From Natronoglycomyces albus (GTDB lineage: Bacteria > Actinomycetota > Actinomycetes > Mycobacteriales > Micromonosporaceae), in the NCBI RefSeq assembly GCF_016925535.1, contig NZ_CP070496.1:2170001-2234000 (forward strand): a stretch of 64,000 nt of DNA, written 5' to 3'. Numbering within the stretch: the stretch's first letter is position 1; each line of letters begins with the position of its first letter. The position numbers were made by a program, and so were the translations under genes. A model generated the notes under the pieces. It was not told where the DNA came from. It saw only the letters and a list, made by a program, of their open reading frames with translations, and searched no databases. Positions 19,701 through 28,734 of this stretch are shown here, one piece after another.

Positions 19701-20969
19701 GTGTCTGTTGTTTCCGTTAAGCCGGCAGTCGGCCCCACTCAAACACCGTCCTATCCACGGCGTTTCGTCGTCTTGCTGGTCTTTGTTCTCGGCGCGTTGA
19801 CTGCTTTGGGACCACTGGCCAGCGACCTCTACCTACCCGCATTCCCCGAAATTGCCAACCAGCTGGGAAGCACCGAGGCGCGTATCCAGCTGACGATGAC
19901 CTCGATGATGTTGGGCCTGGCGCTGGGACAAGCCATTCTAGGGCCACTGTCGGACCGCTATGGACGGCGCAAGCCCCTCCTGATCAGTGGCGCCATCTTC
20001 ACTGTGGTGTCGCTCGCCTGCGCTCTGGCGCCCACCGCCGATATCCTCCTGATCCTGCGGTTCGTCCAGGGCCTCGCGGGGGCCGCGGGCATGGTCATCG
20101 CTCGCGCGGTCATTCGTGACTTCTTCGAAGGTGACGACATCGCTCGGTTCATCTCCAAGATGATGCTGGTGACGATGTTGGCTCCGCTTTTGGGTCCCAT
20201 TCTGGGTGCGCAGCTACTCGAGCTGGGGTCGTGGCGATTCATCTTCATCTTCTTGACCGTGGCCTCGGCCATCACCATGATCTTTTTGTACTTCACGTTG
20301 CCCGAAAGCCTCCCGAAGGAGGCCCGGCGTGACTTCAACCTAGCCGAATTCGGCCGCACAGTCGGGCAGCTGCTGCGCGACGGGGCGTTCATGGCCCCGG
20401 TCATGGCGGTTGGGTTCAGCTTCGCGATGATGTTCACCTATATCTCGGGCTTCTCATTCGTGTCGCAGAACTCCTACGGAGCCACCCCACAAACCTTCGG
20501 ACTCATCTTCGCCATCACCACCATTGCCCTGGTGATTGGTAATCAGGTCAACATCCTGCTCATTCGTTTTATCCGGTCGTCAACTCGGTTGGCCATCGGC
20601 TGCGCGATCAACACCATATCGGTTATCGCCCTGTTCGCGCTCCAACCGCTGGGCCTGGACACTCTGTGGACGATCACGGGAGTACTCGCGGTACTGATGT
20701 TCGGGGTCGGCGTGCTCTTCCCCAACGCCGGGTCGATGGCCATGACGTCCCAGCCGCCGCCCATCGCTGGCACGGCCTCAGCGATCATGGGATGCATCCA
20801 AATGGCGATGGGCGGTAGCCTCGCCGCCCTGGCCAGCATGAATCACGCCAGCGAGGTCACCTTCACCTCGATGACGACGGTGATGCTCGGTCTGGGCCTG
20901 GTCGCGGTGGTGGCTGTGGCCTTCACCGTGCGCATCTACCGAGCTCGCGAACAAGCTCTAGCCGCCTGA
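19701..20969 (+). CDS. Bcr/CflA-type MFS drug exporter
   Basis: 422-residue major facilitator with twelve predicted helices. TM1-TM2 contain LASDLYLPAFPEIA, typical of the Bcr/CflA drug:proton antiporter group, and the cytoplasmic loop after TM2 has motif A as GPLSDRYGRRKP. The loop between TM4 and TM5 has RAVIRDFFEGDDIARFIS. It should export small toxic compounds using the proton gradient; the substrate cannot be read from sequence. The start is a GTG at 19701; the ribosome site is weak. It is a single gene ended by a perfect 20-bp hairpin shared with yebC. Confidence 0.88.
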   Translation: MSVVSVKPAVGPTQTPSYPRRFVVLLVFVLGALTALGPLASDLYLPAFPEIANQLGSTEARIQLTMTSMMLGLALGQAILGPLSDRYGRRKPLLISGAIFTVVSLACALAPTADILLILRFVQGLAGAAGMVIARAVIRDFFEGDDIARFISKMMLVTMLAPLLGPILGAQLLELGSWRFIFIFLTVASAITMIFLYFTLPESLPKEARRDFNLAEFGRTVGQLLRDGAFMAPVMAVGFSFAMMFTYISGFSFVSQNSYGATPQTFGLIFAITTIALVIGNQVNILLIRFIRSSTRLAIGCAINTISVIALFALQPLGLDTLWTITGVLAVLMFGVGVLFPNAGSMAMTSQPPPIAGTASAIMGCIQMAMGGSLAALASMNHASEVTFTSMTTVMLGLGLVAVVAVAFTVRIYRAREQALAA

Positions 20970-20978
20970 GCACCTACG

Positions 20979-21022
20979 AGGTGGGGCGTGGCTTTCGAGC
21001 AATCGAAAGCCACGCCCCACCT
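20979..21022. terminator. Bidirectional hairpin terminator, perfect 20-bp stem
   Basis: AGGTGGGGCGTGGCTTTCGA pairs with its exact complement across a GCAA loop, between the convergent exporter and yebC. Confidence 0.9.
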
Positions 21023-21068
21023 TTGCTTGGATATGACTACGGGAAACGCCCCCGAACGGGCTGGGAAG

Positions 21069-21821
21069 TCAGTCGATTTGCGCCAGGACCTCATCGGCGA
21101 TATCAATATTGGAGAAGACGTTCTGCACCTCGTCTGAGTCTTCCAACGCTTCGATGACCTTGAAGACCTTCCTAGCCAAGTCCGCGTCAGCAGGTACCGT
21201 CACGCTGGGCTGAAACGAAGCCTCGGCCGAGTCATAGTCAATGCCCGCTGATTGCAGCGCGGTACGCACCGCGACCAGGTCGGTCGGTTCGGAGATGACC
21301 TCGAATGACTCCCCCAGGTTGTTGACCTCCTCGGCGCCCGCGTCCAACACCGCCATCAGTAGGTCGTCTTCACTCAAACCATCGGCCGCCGGAACCATGA
21401 CGACGCCCTTACGGGAAAACATGTACGACACACTCCCGGCGTCGGCTGGGTTACCGCCGTTACGAGTCAGGGCCACCCGCACCTCACTCGCGGCCCGGTT
21501 GCGGTTGTCAGTCAGGCACTCGATCAGCAGCGCCACGCCTCCAGGTGCGTAACCCTCATACATGATCGTCTGATAGTCGGCACCGCCCGCTTCCAATCCT
21601 GCGCCACGCTTGACAGCTCGATCAATGTTGTCATTGGGAACCGAGCTCTTCTTGGCCTTTTGAATCGCGTCGTACAAAGTCGGATTGCCATCGGGGTCAG
21701 GACCACCGGTGCGAGAGGCGACTTCCACGTTCTTGATCAGTTTGGCGAACAACTTACCGCGCTTGGCGTCAATCACGGCTTTCTTGTGCTTGGTCGTCGC
21801 CCATTTAGAGTGGCCTGACAT
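21069..21821 (-). CDS. yebC: YebC/PmpR family translation or transcription regulator
   Basis: 250-residue member of the YebC family. It starts with [23 protein letters not shown], shown here in parts as [13 protein letters not shown] and [13 protein letters not shown], which is the family signature, followed by [14 protein letters not shown] and a C-terminal domain with [14 protein letters not shown]. Members act as DNA-binding regulators or as ribosome-associated factors for proline stretches; which applies here is unknown. It lies 60 bases downstream of pdxT on the same strand, a conserved neighbourhood. Confidence 0.94.
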   Translation of the reverse strand: MSGHSKWATTKHKKAVIDAKRGKLFAKLIKNVEVASRTGGPDPDGNPTLYDAIQKAKKSSVPNDNIDRAVKRGAGLEAGGADYQTIMYEGYAPGGVALLIECLTDNRNRAASEVRVALTRNGGNPADAGSVSYMFSRKGVVMVPAADGLSEDDLLMAVLDAGAEEVNNLGESFEVISEPTDLVAVRTALQSAGIDYDSAEASFQPSVTVPADADLARKVFKVIEALEDSDEVQNVFSNIDIADEVLAQID

Positions 21822-21881
21822 GTCCCTCTTCCGTCCCTCTCATCGTCTCCGACCCGGCTGAGTCGCAAACGAGTGCGGTTC

Positions 21882-22499
21882 TCAGCCCCGAGCCCCCGCA
21901 GCGGCCCGCACCATGGTCACAAAGTATTCGTGCACTCGAGCGTCGGTGGTCACCTCAGGGTGGAACGCCGTCGCCAAGTGATTTCCGGAGCGCACGGCGA
22001 CGATCCTACCGTCTGCGGGCCCTTGGCTGATACGGCCGATCACCTCAACGTCATCGCCGATCTCCTCAACCCACGGAGCACGGATAAAGACGGTCCGATA
22101 CGGGCCGCCCTCAATCCCGGTCAGCTCGACATCGGTTTCGAAGGAGTCGACTTGGCGACCGAAGGCGTTTCGCCGCACCGTCATGTCAATCGCGCCAAAG
22201 GAACGCTGATCGTCGCGACCGTCTACCACCCGGCGAGCCAACATGATCATGCCCGCGCAGGAGCCATAGGCGGGCATGCCGTCATCGAGACGCTTACGAA
22301 TCGGTTCCAGCAAGTCGAATGCCAGCAGCAAATTGCTCATCGCCGTTGATTCGCCACCGGGAAGGACCAAAGCTTCCACATCGTCGAGTTCGCTCGCCCG
22401 ACGGACCTTACGAACGTTCGCGCCAGCGGCCTCCAGTGCTCGGGCATGGTCGACCACGTCACCTTGCAGAGCCAACACTCCGATATTCGGTTTCGTCAC
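21882..22499 (-). CDS. pdxT: Pyridoxal 5'-phosphate synthase glutaminase subunit PdxT
   Basis: Class I glutaminase that feeds ammonia to PdxS for vitamin B6 synthesis. The 205-residue protein has [11 protein letters not shown] at the N-terminus, the GGES loop ([10 protein letters not shown]), the nucleophile Cys in [10 protein letters not shown] and the catalytic His-Glu pair in AFHPEV. The start chosen is a GTG at 22499 with GGGGAGG nine bases upstream; longer frames (22508 or 22592) do not match the family N-terminus. Its usual partner pdxS lies 7.7 kb away, separated by plus-strand genes. Confidence 0.94.
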   Translation of the reverse strand: MTKPNIGVLALQGDVVDHARALEAAGANVRKVRRASELDDVEALVLPGGESTAMSNLLLAFDLLEPIRKRLDDGMPAYGSCAGMIMLARRVVDGRDDQRSFGAIDMTVRRNAFGRQVDSFETDVELTGIEGGPYRTVFIRAPWVEEIGDDVEVIGRISQGPADGRIVAVRSGNHLATAFHPEVTTDARVHEYFVTMVRAAAGARG

Positions 22500-22742
22500 G
22501 TTCAACATCCTCCCCAGACGCATTCCTCTTCGGCATGACACGTCACTTTTCAGCCTACGTCTAAACTCCGAGCACGGCCCGCTGGACCACATCCGGTTGT
22601 GAGCTGGAATGCCAGAAATTCACCAGCCTGTGAGCTGCGAAAATGTTCAATGGTTGCCGCAGACTGCCGGGCGCCTACGCTCAAGTCGCGTAAGCGAAGC
22701 CAGCAGTCGCGCCACCCACCAAGCTACCTGGCACAATATGGA

Positions 22743-22835
22743 GGCTTGCGAAAAACGGGCTCAGGGCCACAGGAGGCAAAGTTTACGCTGGTAAACGAGT
22801 CGACAGGTACACCACGGGTGCCGTTTACACAAGCC
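22743..22835 (+). repeat. Dispersed structured element, copy B
   Basis: Second copy. Terminal stem: GGCTTGCGAAAAACGG (22743-22758) with CCGTTTACACAAGCC (22821-22835), 13 pairs with two mismatches and one bulge. Core GGCCACAGGAGGCAAA, then hairpin GTTTAC-GCTG-GTAAAC (22781-22796), then ACGAGTCGACA and a CACC-ACG-GGTG hairpin. It ends 47 bases before the start of the gene at 22883. The rest of the 22500-22882 interval holds no gene that I can support. Confidence 0.75.
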
Positions 22836-22882
22836 TTAAGGTCCGCTGCGAAACTTCTTCGCCCCACCCCAAGGAGCACTTC

Positions 22883-23302
22883 ATGGCGACAAACGCAAAA
22901 GCCCGCGCCGCGCGCTCAATGCCCAGCCCGGCCCGGTCAGCCCGAGGCGCCCTCTGGCTGCAATCCGGAATCTCGGTCCTCAGCGGCGCGCTGGTGTGGC
23001 TGCTGCACGTGGCCGGTACCGATATGGTTCCCAACGCAGCGGTTGACCACGCCTACCGCGCCGCCGCCAGCTTGGCCGGATACGGTCTAGTCCTCCTTGG
23101 CCTCACCTTGCTAATGGGAACCCAGTGGCGCTTGCTCTGGCTACTGCTACTGACGTTGCAGTTTGCTACGGTGGCCGGCCTGTTTTGGCTGATTTTCACC
23201 GGGGGCGTTTACTGGGCGATGGGAGTGGCCTTGACTATTGTTCCGATAGTCATCATCGGCACGCTCACCGAACGGTCCTCGCGGCGGTGGTTCAACCGCT
23301 AA
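22883..23302 (+). CDS. Four-helix membrane protein (module family, member 1)
   Basis: 139 residues: a short basic head (ARSMPSPARSARG), then four hydrophobic helices, starting with ALWLQSGISVLSGALVWLLHV and ending with a short basic tail RSSRRWFNR. The pattern of a Q-containing first helix, four helices and a terminal R-x-W motif recurs in the next five genes. The ATG has AAGGAG seven bases upstream. Copy B of the structured element lies just before it. No catalytic motif is visible; the function is unknown. First gene of a co-directional run to 28355. Confidence 0.75.
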   Translation: MATNAKARAARSMPSPARSARGALWLQSGISVLSGALVWLLHVAGTDMVPNAAVDHAYRAAASLAGYGLVLLGLTLLMGTQWRLLWLLLLTLQFATVAGLFWLIFTGGVYWAMGVALTIVPIVIIGTLTERSSRRWFNR

Positions 23303-23373
23303 CGATCCCGTCACCGCCGTTGCCCTCACTAAGATCACCTGCCCGACCGTCACGACAACGAGGTTAAAACCAG

Positions 23374-23823
23374 ATGCTTCCCCAACCGAGCCAGCGCCAC
23401 GATGGGCGACCGCCGCAGATCAAGAAGATCCAGATAGCGCTATGGGTGCAGGCGACATTTGCGCTCTGTGGCGGCAATCTAGTGGCGCTGACGCTCTATG
23501 GCGTCCAAAGTGCCTCCGTGGAGGAGCTACGTGAGGCCGGGTTCGCCGAACGACCGCCGACTGGCCCCTTCTGGATTCTGGTCGTGTTGCTGTTCCTCAC
23601 CTGCGCATTCGCAGCTATGGCGGCGGGACGCCTATCCTCCCAGTTGCCGATCGCGCGCAAATGGGCCATCGCGGCATCGGTCATCTACTTCGCCGTTGGC
23701 TCCACGCTGGTCATGTTCGCGCCCAACATGGTGCTGGTGTTGGCCATCCCTCTCGTAGCGTGCATGTTTTCACTGTTCTGGCTTTTCAGTGCGGATGTCA
23801 AAGAATGGTTCACACCCAAGTAA
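23374..23823 (+). CDS. Four-helix membrane protein (module family, member 2)
   Basis: 149 residues. A hydrophilic head (MLPQPSQRHDGRPP) leads into IKKIQIALWVQATFALCGG, equivalent to the KPG-x-Q-x-LW start of the larger relatives. Three more helices follow and the tail is DVKEWFTPK. Head, helix order and tail agree with the neighbouring genes, so it is one copy of the same module. GAGGT lies about ten bases before the ATG. Unknown function; 71 bases separate it from the previous gene. Confidence 0.72.
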   Translation: MLPQPSQRHDGRPPQIKKIQIALWVQATFALCGGNLVALTLYGVQSASVEELREAGFAERPPTGPFWILVVLLFLTCAFAAMAAGRLSSQLPIARKWAIAASVIYFAVGSTLVMFAPNMVLVLAIPLVACMFSLFWLFSADVKEWFTPK

Positions 23824-23972
23824 GCCCGAGGAAGGACCCTTGGGTGGCATAGCCCACGAGAGTGGTCACAACTCATTAAAATGGGTTCGACACTCACATC
23901 GGCACCATCACGGCTTCGCAGACGTATCAGACCATCCGCGACTGACTCCGCCACCACCGTAAGCGAGAAACC

Positions 23973-24632
23973 ATGACACATCCTTGGCCACGGTCAGGTT
24001 CGGCGCATTCGCAACCCCCGGAGAATGACGGCAGCCCCCCACAGCCCGGCGCGGGCCCCCAAACCGATACCGGTTTGCCCCATCGGGAGGCGACTAAACC
24101 GTTCGTGAGTCGGCTCGCCAAGGTCTGTCTCATCGCTATCTGTGTGTTCTCCGCACTGTCAATCGCAGGGCACAACTGGGCCGCCGCCGATGAAGAAACC
24201 GCACAATACACGGCCTTGGGCATCCCATACTTCCTGTTCATTTCCATCATCACGCTGCCGGTAATAGCGCTGGCGATTTTCCTTATCCGAGTAATCGACG
24301 TTCCCATAAGCGCGCTGGCCGCTGGCGGCATTAGCGTAGCGACAATTCTCGCCATGTTGTCGACACTTTCGTTTACCGCGCTATTCATCGCCACGTCCGG
24401 CTCCTCCTCGGCACCACTGCTCGACTCGGGCCGCCCATGGCCGTTCTATGTGGGCACAGTCAGCCAGTTCGCGGCGCTTCCGTTCTTGTATGGCGCGATT
24501 ATCGGGTTCGCGCATCCGAGCGGGCGCGCCTGGATTCTCCGATCAGAGGGCGCCGGCGTAACGTCCCCCGCGCCGGGACGCGAATCCGCGACCTCTCCCC
24601 GCCCAGAAGGCCGTACCCACAAGAACTACTAA
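23973..24632 (+). CDS. Four-helix membrane protein with proline-rich head (module family, member 3)
   Basis: 219 residues. The head (1-45) is rich in Pro, Gly, Ser and Gln. Four helices follow, including VCLIAICVFSALSIAGHNWAA, YFLFISIITLPVIALAIFLI and FAALPFLYGAIIGFA. The last ends at SGRAWILR, the R-x-W tail of the family, then a Ser/Pro/Arg-rich extension. It diverges more than its neighbours. GCGAGAAACC precedes the ATG; the ribosome site is weak. No known domain is recognised. Confidence 0.68.
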   Translation: MTHPWPRSGSAHSQPPENDGSPPQPGAGPQTDTGLPHREATKPFVSRLAKVCLIAICVFSALSIAGHNWAAADEETAQYTALGIPYFLFISIITLPVIALAIFLIRVIDVPISALAAGGISVATILAMLSTLSFTALFIATSGSSSAPLLDSGRPWPFYVGTVSQFAALPFLYGAIIGFAHPSGRAWILRSEGAGVTSPAPGRESATSPRPEGRTHKNY

Positions 24633-24673
24633 GGCATAGCTCTTCTCACCCCCGCCAAGGAGAAAACTCCCCC

Positions 24674-25879
24674 ATGACCTATCCGCCCGCACATGGCCAA
24701 AATGTGCCCGGCCATGGGCTACCGCCACCCAGATCTCACCTGGACGGCCCGGCTGGAGCATACGGCCTGCCGTTGGAAGGCAGTTCCGTTGTCTCCGGAC
24801 ACAGCCTCGCCCCGCCGGTACGCAAGCCCGGGTCCATTGCCGGAGTCCAGACAATTCTGTGGATTTTGGCAGCCATCTCGGCGCTTGGCGAATTTTTTTC
24901 CATTATCAGCTTGGTCGAGTATGTCCACCCGCTAAGTCTCGTTGCCGTGGTGGTGGCTGGCTTCCTCACGGTGAAAAGCGTCATCGCGTCGATCTACATC
25001 GGACGCGGTCGCCGCTGGGCGTGGATTCTAGGTCTCATAGGGGCTGTCCTTGGCATTGTCTTTGGCCTCCTCGGCCTTGTCAGCGGCCTGTTTGTCTTCG
25101 AAGAGACCCCGATACCCCTATTGGCCGCGACCGTGTTCCTCGCAATGTATGTGACGCTGCTGTGTTTGCTGTGCAGCACAAGCGCACGTGTGTGGATCAC
25201 GTCGCATCGGGCGCTGCCTATGATGCCCAGTCCGCATGGAACACCCACCGCCACAGGAGCGGGCGAATCTCCCGTCGAAGGCCCTACTCCGCAGGGCGCG
25301 AGTATGGATCCGCACGCGGTCGCGGCAGCCATGATGCAGATGATGCGCTACGACCCGGATAAGAAGCCTGGATCGCTCACCGCCGCCCAGGTGCTGCTAT
25401 GGATCTGGACTTTCGGCGCCATCGCCATGGCTGGGATCTTGTGGATGGTCAGGCTGCAACCAGCCGAACCGGCCGAGCTCAATAGGTACTTCCCCGAATA
25501 CCAGCCTTTGTTCATCTGCGCGATCGCCATGGCTGTGCTATTGCTGGTCATCTCCGTCGGGCTGGCGACGAAAAGCGCGTGGTCGGCAGTGGGATCGCTG
25601 GTTGGAGCCTGTGTTGCCTTTGCCTTGCACATAGCGATGTTCATCTTGATGTTTGTCTTCCTAGACAGTATGCGCAGCCCCTTTCACTCCTATTGGGAAG
25701 GCCACGTCCTCATCGCCGCCTGGAGCAACATGGCCCTCATACCCGTTGCGATCACCGCGATGATTCTCTGCATTGTCCCCAACGGGCGACGCTGGCTCGC
25801 CCACATCAACTCAACCAAGCCCCCACCGGTGGCCCACCGTCCACCCATATCTACCCACCAGAATCCACCCGCTCGTTAA
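24674..25879 (+). CDS. Proline-rich membrane protein with two four-helix modules (module family, member 4)
   Basis: 401 residues. A proline/glycine-rich head (1-50) is followed by module 1, starting VRKPGSIAGVQTILWI and ending SARVWITSHR. A hydrophilic linker and module 2 follow; module 2 starts DKKPGSLTAAQVLLWIW and ends NGRRWLAH. The KPG-S-x5-Q-x2-LW motif begins each module, so the gene is an internal duplication. Module 1 is very close to module 1 of the next gene (shared VKS-IYIGRGRRWAWIL), showing tandem gene duplication as well. The ATG at 24674 has AGGAGAAAA upstream; the longer frame is unlikely. Function unknown, integral membrane protein. Confidence 0.8.
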   Translation: MTYPPAHGQNVPGHGLPPPRSHLDGPAGAYGLPLEGSSVVSGHSLAPPVRKPGSIAGVQTILWILAAISALGEFFSIISLVEYVHPLSLVAVVVAGFLTVKSVIASIYIGRGRRWAWILGLIGAVLGIVFGLLGLVSGLFVFEETPIPLLAATVFLAMYVTLLCLLCSTSARVWITSHRALPMMPSPHGTPTATGAGESPVEGPTPQGASMDPHAVAAAMMQMMRYDPDKKPGSLTAAQVLLWIWTFGAIAMAGILWMVRLQPAEPAELNRYFPEYQPLFICAIAMAVLLLVISVGLATKSAWSAVGSLVGACVAFALHIAMFILMFVFLDSMRSPFHSYWEGHVLIAAWSNMALIPVAITAMILCIVPNGRRWLAHINSTKPPPVAHRPPISTHQNPPAR

Positions 25880-25929
25880 GCCCTTACTCCCAACAGTCTT
25901 TGCGACACTTCGTCAACAGGAAGCCACAC

Positions 25930-27330
25930 ATGACCAATCACCCACCGGGCCCATTCCCTCCAGCGAGCGGGCAACCCGCACCCGGTTTCGCACCGACACC
26001 GCCACCTCAGCACTCCGGACCTCCGGCCAACTACGGGATGAATAGTGCCCCAGCCGGACCAGCTGGCGCATATGGCCATCTGCCGCACGGCCCGGCTCCG
26101 GTGCCAGGACAGCCACCACTTCCGTCGTTGACCAAACCCGGGACCGTCACCGGAATCCAGGTGATCCTGTGGATCATGGCCGCGATGTCGGCTATCGGCG
26201 AGCTGTTCTCGATCATCAGCTTGGTCAACTACTTTCACCCGCTGGGTCTCATTTCGGTCGTCCTCGCCGGTTTCCTGACGGTGAAAAGCATCATCGCGCC
26301 GATCTACATCGGACGCGGTCGCCGCTGGGCATGGATTCTGGCCCTGATCGGTACGATCCTGGGAATTGTCTTCGGAACTCTGGGCCTTATCTCGGGTGCT
26401 TTGAGCGCTATCCCCGTGGTCATTCTGGTGGCGACGTTGTTCCTCGGCCTGTACGTGACGCTTCTGTGTCTGTTGTGCACCTCGAGCGCCCGCCGGTGGA
26501 TCACGACTAATCGCATAATGGCCATGGCCGCGGGAATGCCGACCGGCCACCCCCAGGCGAACTATCCGCCCCAAGGGCAGCAACTAAGGGCCCAGATTCC
26601 GCCCGGAACCGATCCACACGTCGCGGCCGCCGCGCTGATGTTGATGAATCAGGGCTCCAAACCCGCCATCCCGCACAAGAAACCTGGCTCGCTAACCACC
26701 GCTCAGGTCTTCGCCTGGATTCTGCTTGTTGGCTTGCTCCTTGCCGCCATCAACCAGCTACGTATTCTGATCCTGCTGACCAACGACCCACTTATCATCT
26801 ACGTCGAGGACCTGATCGTATACACGTCGGTGCATCTGGCAGGCTATTCGCTTCTGACGATTATGTTGCTGGTGACTGTCTTCGGGTTCATCAAGACCGC
26901 CAGATGGTCAGGCACCTTCGCCCTGGTCACATCCATCGTGGCCACCGCGCTGTTGCTGGTTCCCCTTACCATCATCATCTTGGCGGAAATGTTCTTGGGC
27001 GGAAGGCTTTACTTGGCCGGTGATCAGTTCGGTACCTTCGTCAACTTCCTCTGCCTTGCCACCTTCCCGCTGGCTCCCGTGATGATGATTTTGATGATCG
27101 TCCCCAGTGGTCGACGCTGGATCAAGCACCAAGGATCCCTCACGTCGATGCCGCCGACCAACCAAGCGTATTTTTCAAGTCCCGCAGCCGCACCACCGCA
27201 GCGCGAGGCCTATGACCAGTCTGGTTACAGCGGATACTCCGAGCACTCGCCCTACGCCCAACCTGGAAGCCAGCCTCCGGCCAATCCTCAGTCGTATCAC
27301 CAAGGCGGGCAGCCGCCCACCTTCCCTTAG
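25930..27330 (+). CDS. Proline-rich membrane protein with two four-helix modules (module family, member 5)
   Basis: 466 residues. Pro/Gly/Ala-rich head (1-65), module 1 starting TKPGTVTGIQVILWIMA and ending SARRWITTNR, a linker rich in Pro and Gln, then module 2 starting KKPGSLTTAQVFAWI and ending SGRRWIKHQG, and a Tyr/Ser/Pro/Gln-rich tail. It shares long identical stretches with member 4 in module 1. The ATG at 25930 follows AGGAAG; the upstream frame from 25579 overlaps member 4 and is rejected. Each module should place its motif near the cytoplasmic face, but topology is not certain. No known function. Confidence 0.8.
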   Translation: MTNHPPGPFPPASGQPAPGFAPTPPPQHSGPPANYGMNSAPAGPAGAYGHLPHGPAPVPGQPPLPSLTKPGTVTGIQVILWIMAAMSAIGELFSIISLVNYFHPLGLISVVLAGFLTVKSIIAPIYIGRGRRWAWILALIGTILGIVFGTLGLISGALSAIPVVILVATLFLGLYVTLLCLLCTSSARRWITTNRIMAMAAGMPTGHPQANYPPQGQQLRAQIPPGTDPHVAAAALMLMNQGSKPAIPHKKPGSLTTAQVFAWILLVGLLLAAINQLRILILLTNDPLIIYVEDLIVYTSVHLAGYSLLTIMLLVTVFGFIKTARWSGTFALVTSIVATALLLVPLTIIILAEMFLGGRLYLAGDQFGTFVNFLCLATFPLAPVMMILMIVPSGRRWIKHQGSLTSMPPTNQAYFSSPAAAPPQREAYDQSGYSGYSEHSPYAQPGSQPPANPQSYHQGGQPPTFP

Positions 27331-27491
27331 CGGGACAGTTTCCTCTCGGCGCAAATGGGGGAGGCACTAAGTGGACGCCTTGTACGACAATAGGGTTAGG
27401 TGACGCAGAGCCATTTGCGCTGTCGCCGCTTGCCTCACCATGTCGGCCCCAGATACAACTTGAGCCTCAACAACGATCGGACGCGAACCAC

Positions 27492-28355
27492 ATGGCTTAT
27501 CCACAGCCACCGCAACCTCGACCGGGCCCCGCCCAGCCCCCGGCGAGCCATCCGCAGCCCGGGGCCGCTCCCGTAGCCTCGGGACACGATCCTGCCACCG
27601 TTCCGCTGCGTGCCAGTCAGCTCTCAGGCCGACCGCAAACGGCGATGCCCATTGCCCCGGCCATCGCACCCAAGCGTTCGCAGCCTCCTCAGTATGCCGT
27701 TCCCATCCCCGACAAAGTGGGCCATAAGAAGTCCGGCACCATGAAGGCCGCGCAGATTCTTCTGTGGCTACTGGTGGGAATCTGCTTGGTGAACGCCGCA
27801 CTTCCCAGTTTGCTACTGGGCGAGTTCACTCCGCGCATTTCGGCGATAGTGGCCGCTAGTGGCGCGGTGTTGTTGGCAGCCGGGACATACTGCGTCGTAG
27901 CCAAGCGGATGAACGCCCTGCGGTTGGCAACCGTCGGACTGCTGGCTGTGCTGATGGCGGCGTCAATCGTTGGATTTATCCTGGGCATGGCCGAGGGCAC
28001 CCTCTCGTTTCTAGAGGCTTTGGCGATTTTCGGACAGTTGGGCTTGATGGCAACGACGGCCGGGGCTCTCCTGTCTTCGGGAGCGGTGCGGTGGACGAAC
28101 CCGGGAAAGGACCCACGTCGATCGAGGAAACCATTTCCCGCCAATCCAGGCCAGCCTTCGCCCTCAATGCCCCCGACCGCGCAGCGGAGCGGGCAGCAAC
28201 CGGCACCACCGGCTCGAACCATGGTGCCCACACAGCAGCAACTTCCACCTGGGTCCACGCATCCGGCAATGGGGCACCGGCCCATGTCTGCGCCCGCTGG
28301 GAATCCGCAACCACCACAGGCCGCTCCACATCAGGCGCCGTGGGTGCCCAAGTAA
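27492..28355 (+). CDS. Proline-rich membrane protein with one four-helix module (module family, member 6)
   Basis: 287 residues. The head (1-75) is rich in Pro, Gln, Ala and Arg (AYPQPPQPRPG). One module begins HKKSGTMKAAQILLWLL and has four helices, ending near SGAVRWTNPGKD. A long tail rich in Pro, Ser, Gln and Ala follows. It therefore looks like a single-module relative of members 4 and 5. An ATG at 27492 is used; no strong ribosome site was found. Last clear member of the cluster. Confidence 0.72.
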   Translation: MAYPQPPQPRPGPAQPPASHPQPGAAPVASGHDPATVPLRASQLSGRPQTAMPIAPAIAPKRSQPPQYAVPIPDKVGHKKSGTMKAAQILLWLLVGICLVNAALPSLLLGEFTPRISAIVAASGAVLLAAGTYCVVAKRMNALRLATVGLLAVLMAASIVGFILGMAEGTLSFLEALAIFGQLGLMATTAGALLSSGAVRWTNPGKDPRRSRKPFPANPGQPSPSMPPTAQRSGQQPAPPARTMVPTQQQLPPGSTHPAMGHRPMSAPAGNPQPPQAAPHQAPWVPK

Positions 28356-28472
28356 TATTGCGCTGTGATCGGTAATGCCGCATCACTCCCCAATATCCAC
28401 AGTCGCATAACCGACAAAGATGGTTCTGGAAACGTCATCTGTGGGCCGCGGAATGCTCATAGATTACAGCCT

Positions 28473-28646
28473 ATGAACCTCACTTACTTGCGTGCGTTTG
28501 CCCTCATGATCGTTTCGATTTTCGTGGTCACCTCAATAGCCACTCCCGCCTTCGCCCATATGAATCAAGACGGAATCAACGCGAGGATTCTGGAGGGTTT
28601 GACCGGAGTACATGGCCGCCAGGGAGTCTGCCGTTCGATTCCATGA
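28473..28646 (+). CDS. Possible small secreted peptide
   Basis: 57 residues. The N-terminus (MNLTYLRAFALMIVSIFVVTS) and ATPAFAH look like a signal peptide with an AxA cleavage site, leaving about 27 residues that contain one Cys. No ribosome site is obvious before the ATG and I recognise no family. It lies between the membrane-module genes and the subtilisin-inhibitor-like gene. Weakly supported; could be a remnant of a larger secreted protein. Confidence 0.35.
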   Translation: MNLTYLRAFALMIVSIFVVTSIATPAFAHMNQDGINARILEGLTGVHGRQGVCRSIP

Positions 28647-28734
28647 TGAGTGGCCCTATCTCACGCGGCGACACGACACGACCAAACCTCAGAAATGCCG
28701 TATCAGCCATACATGAACGCTTAGTCTGCCGACT

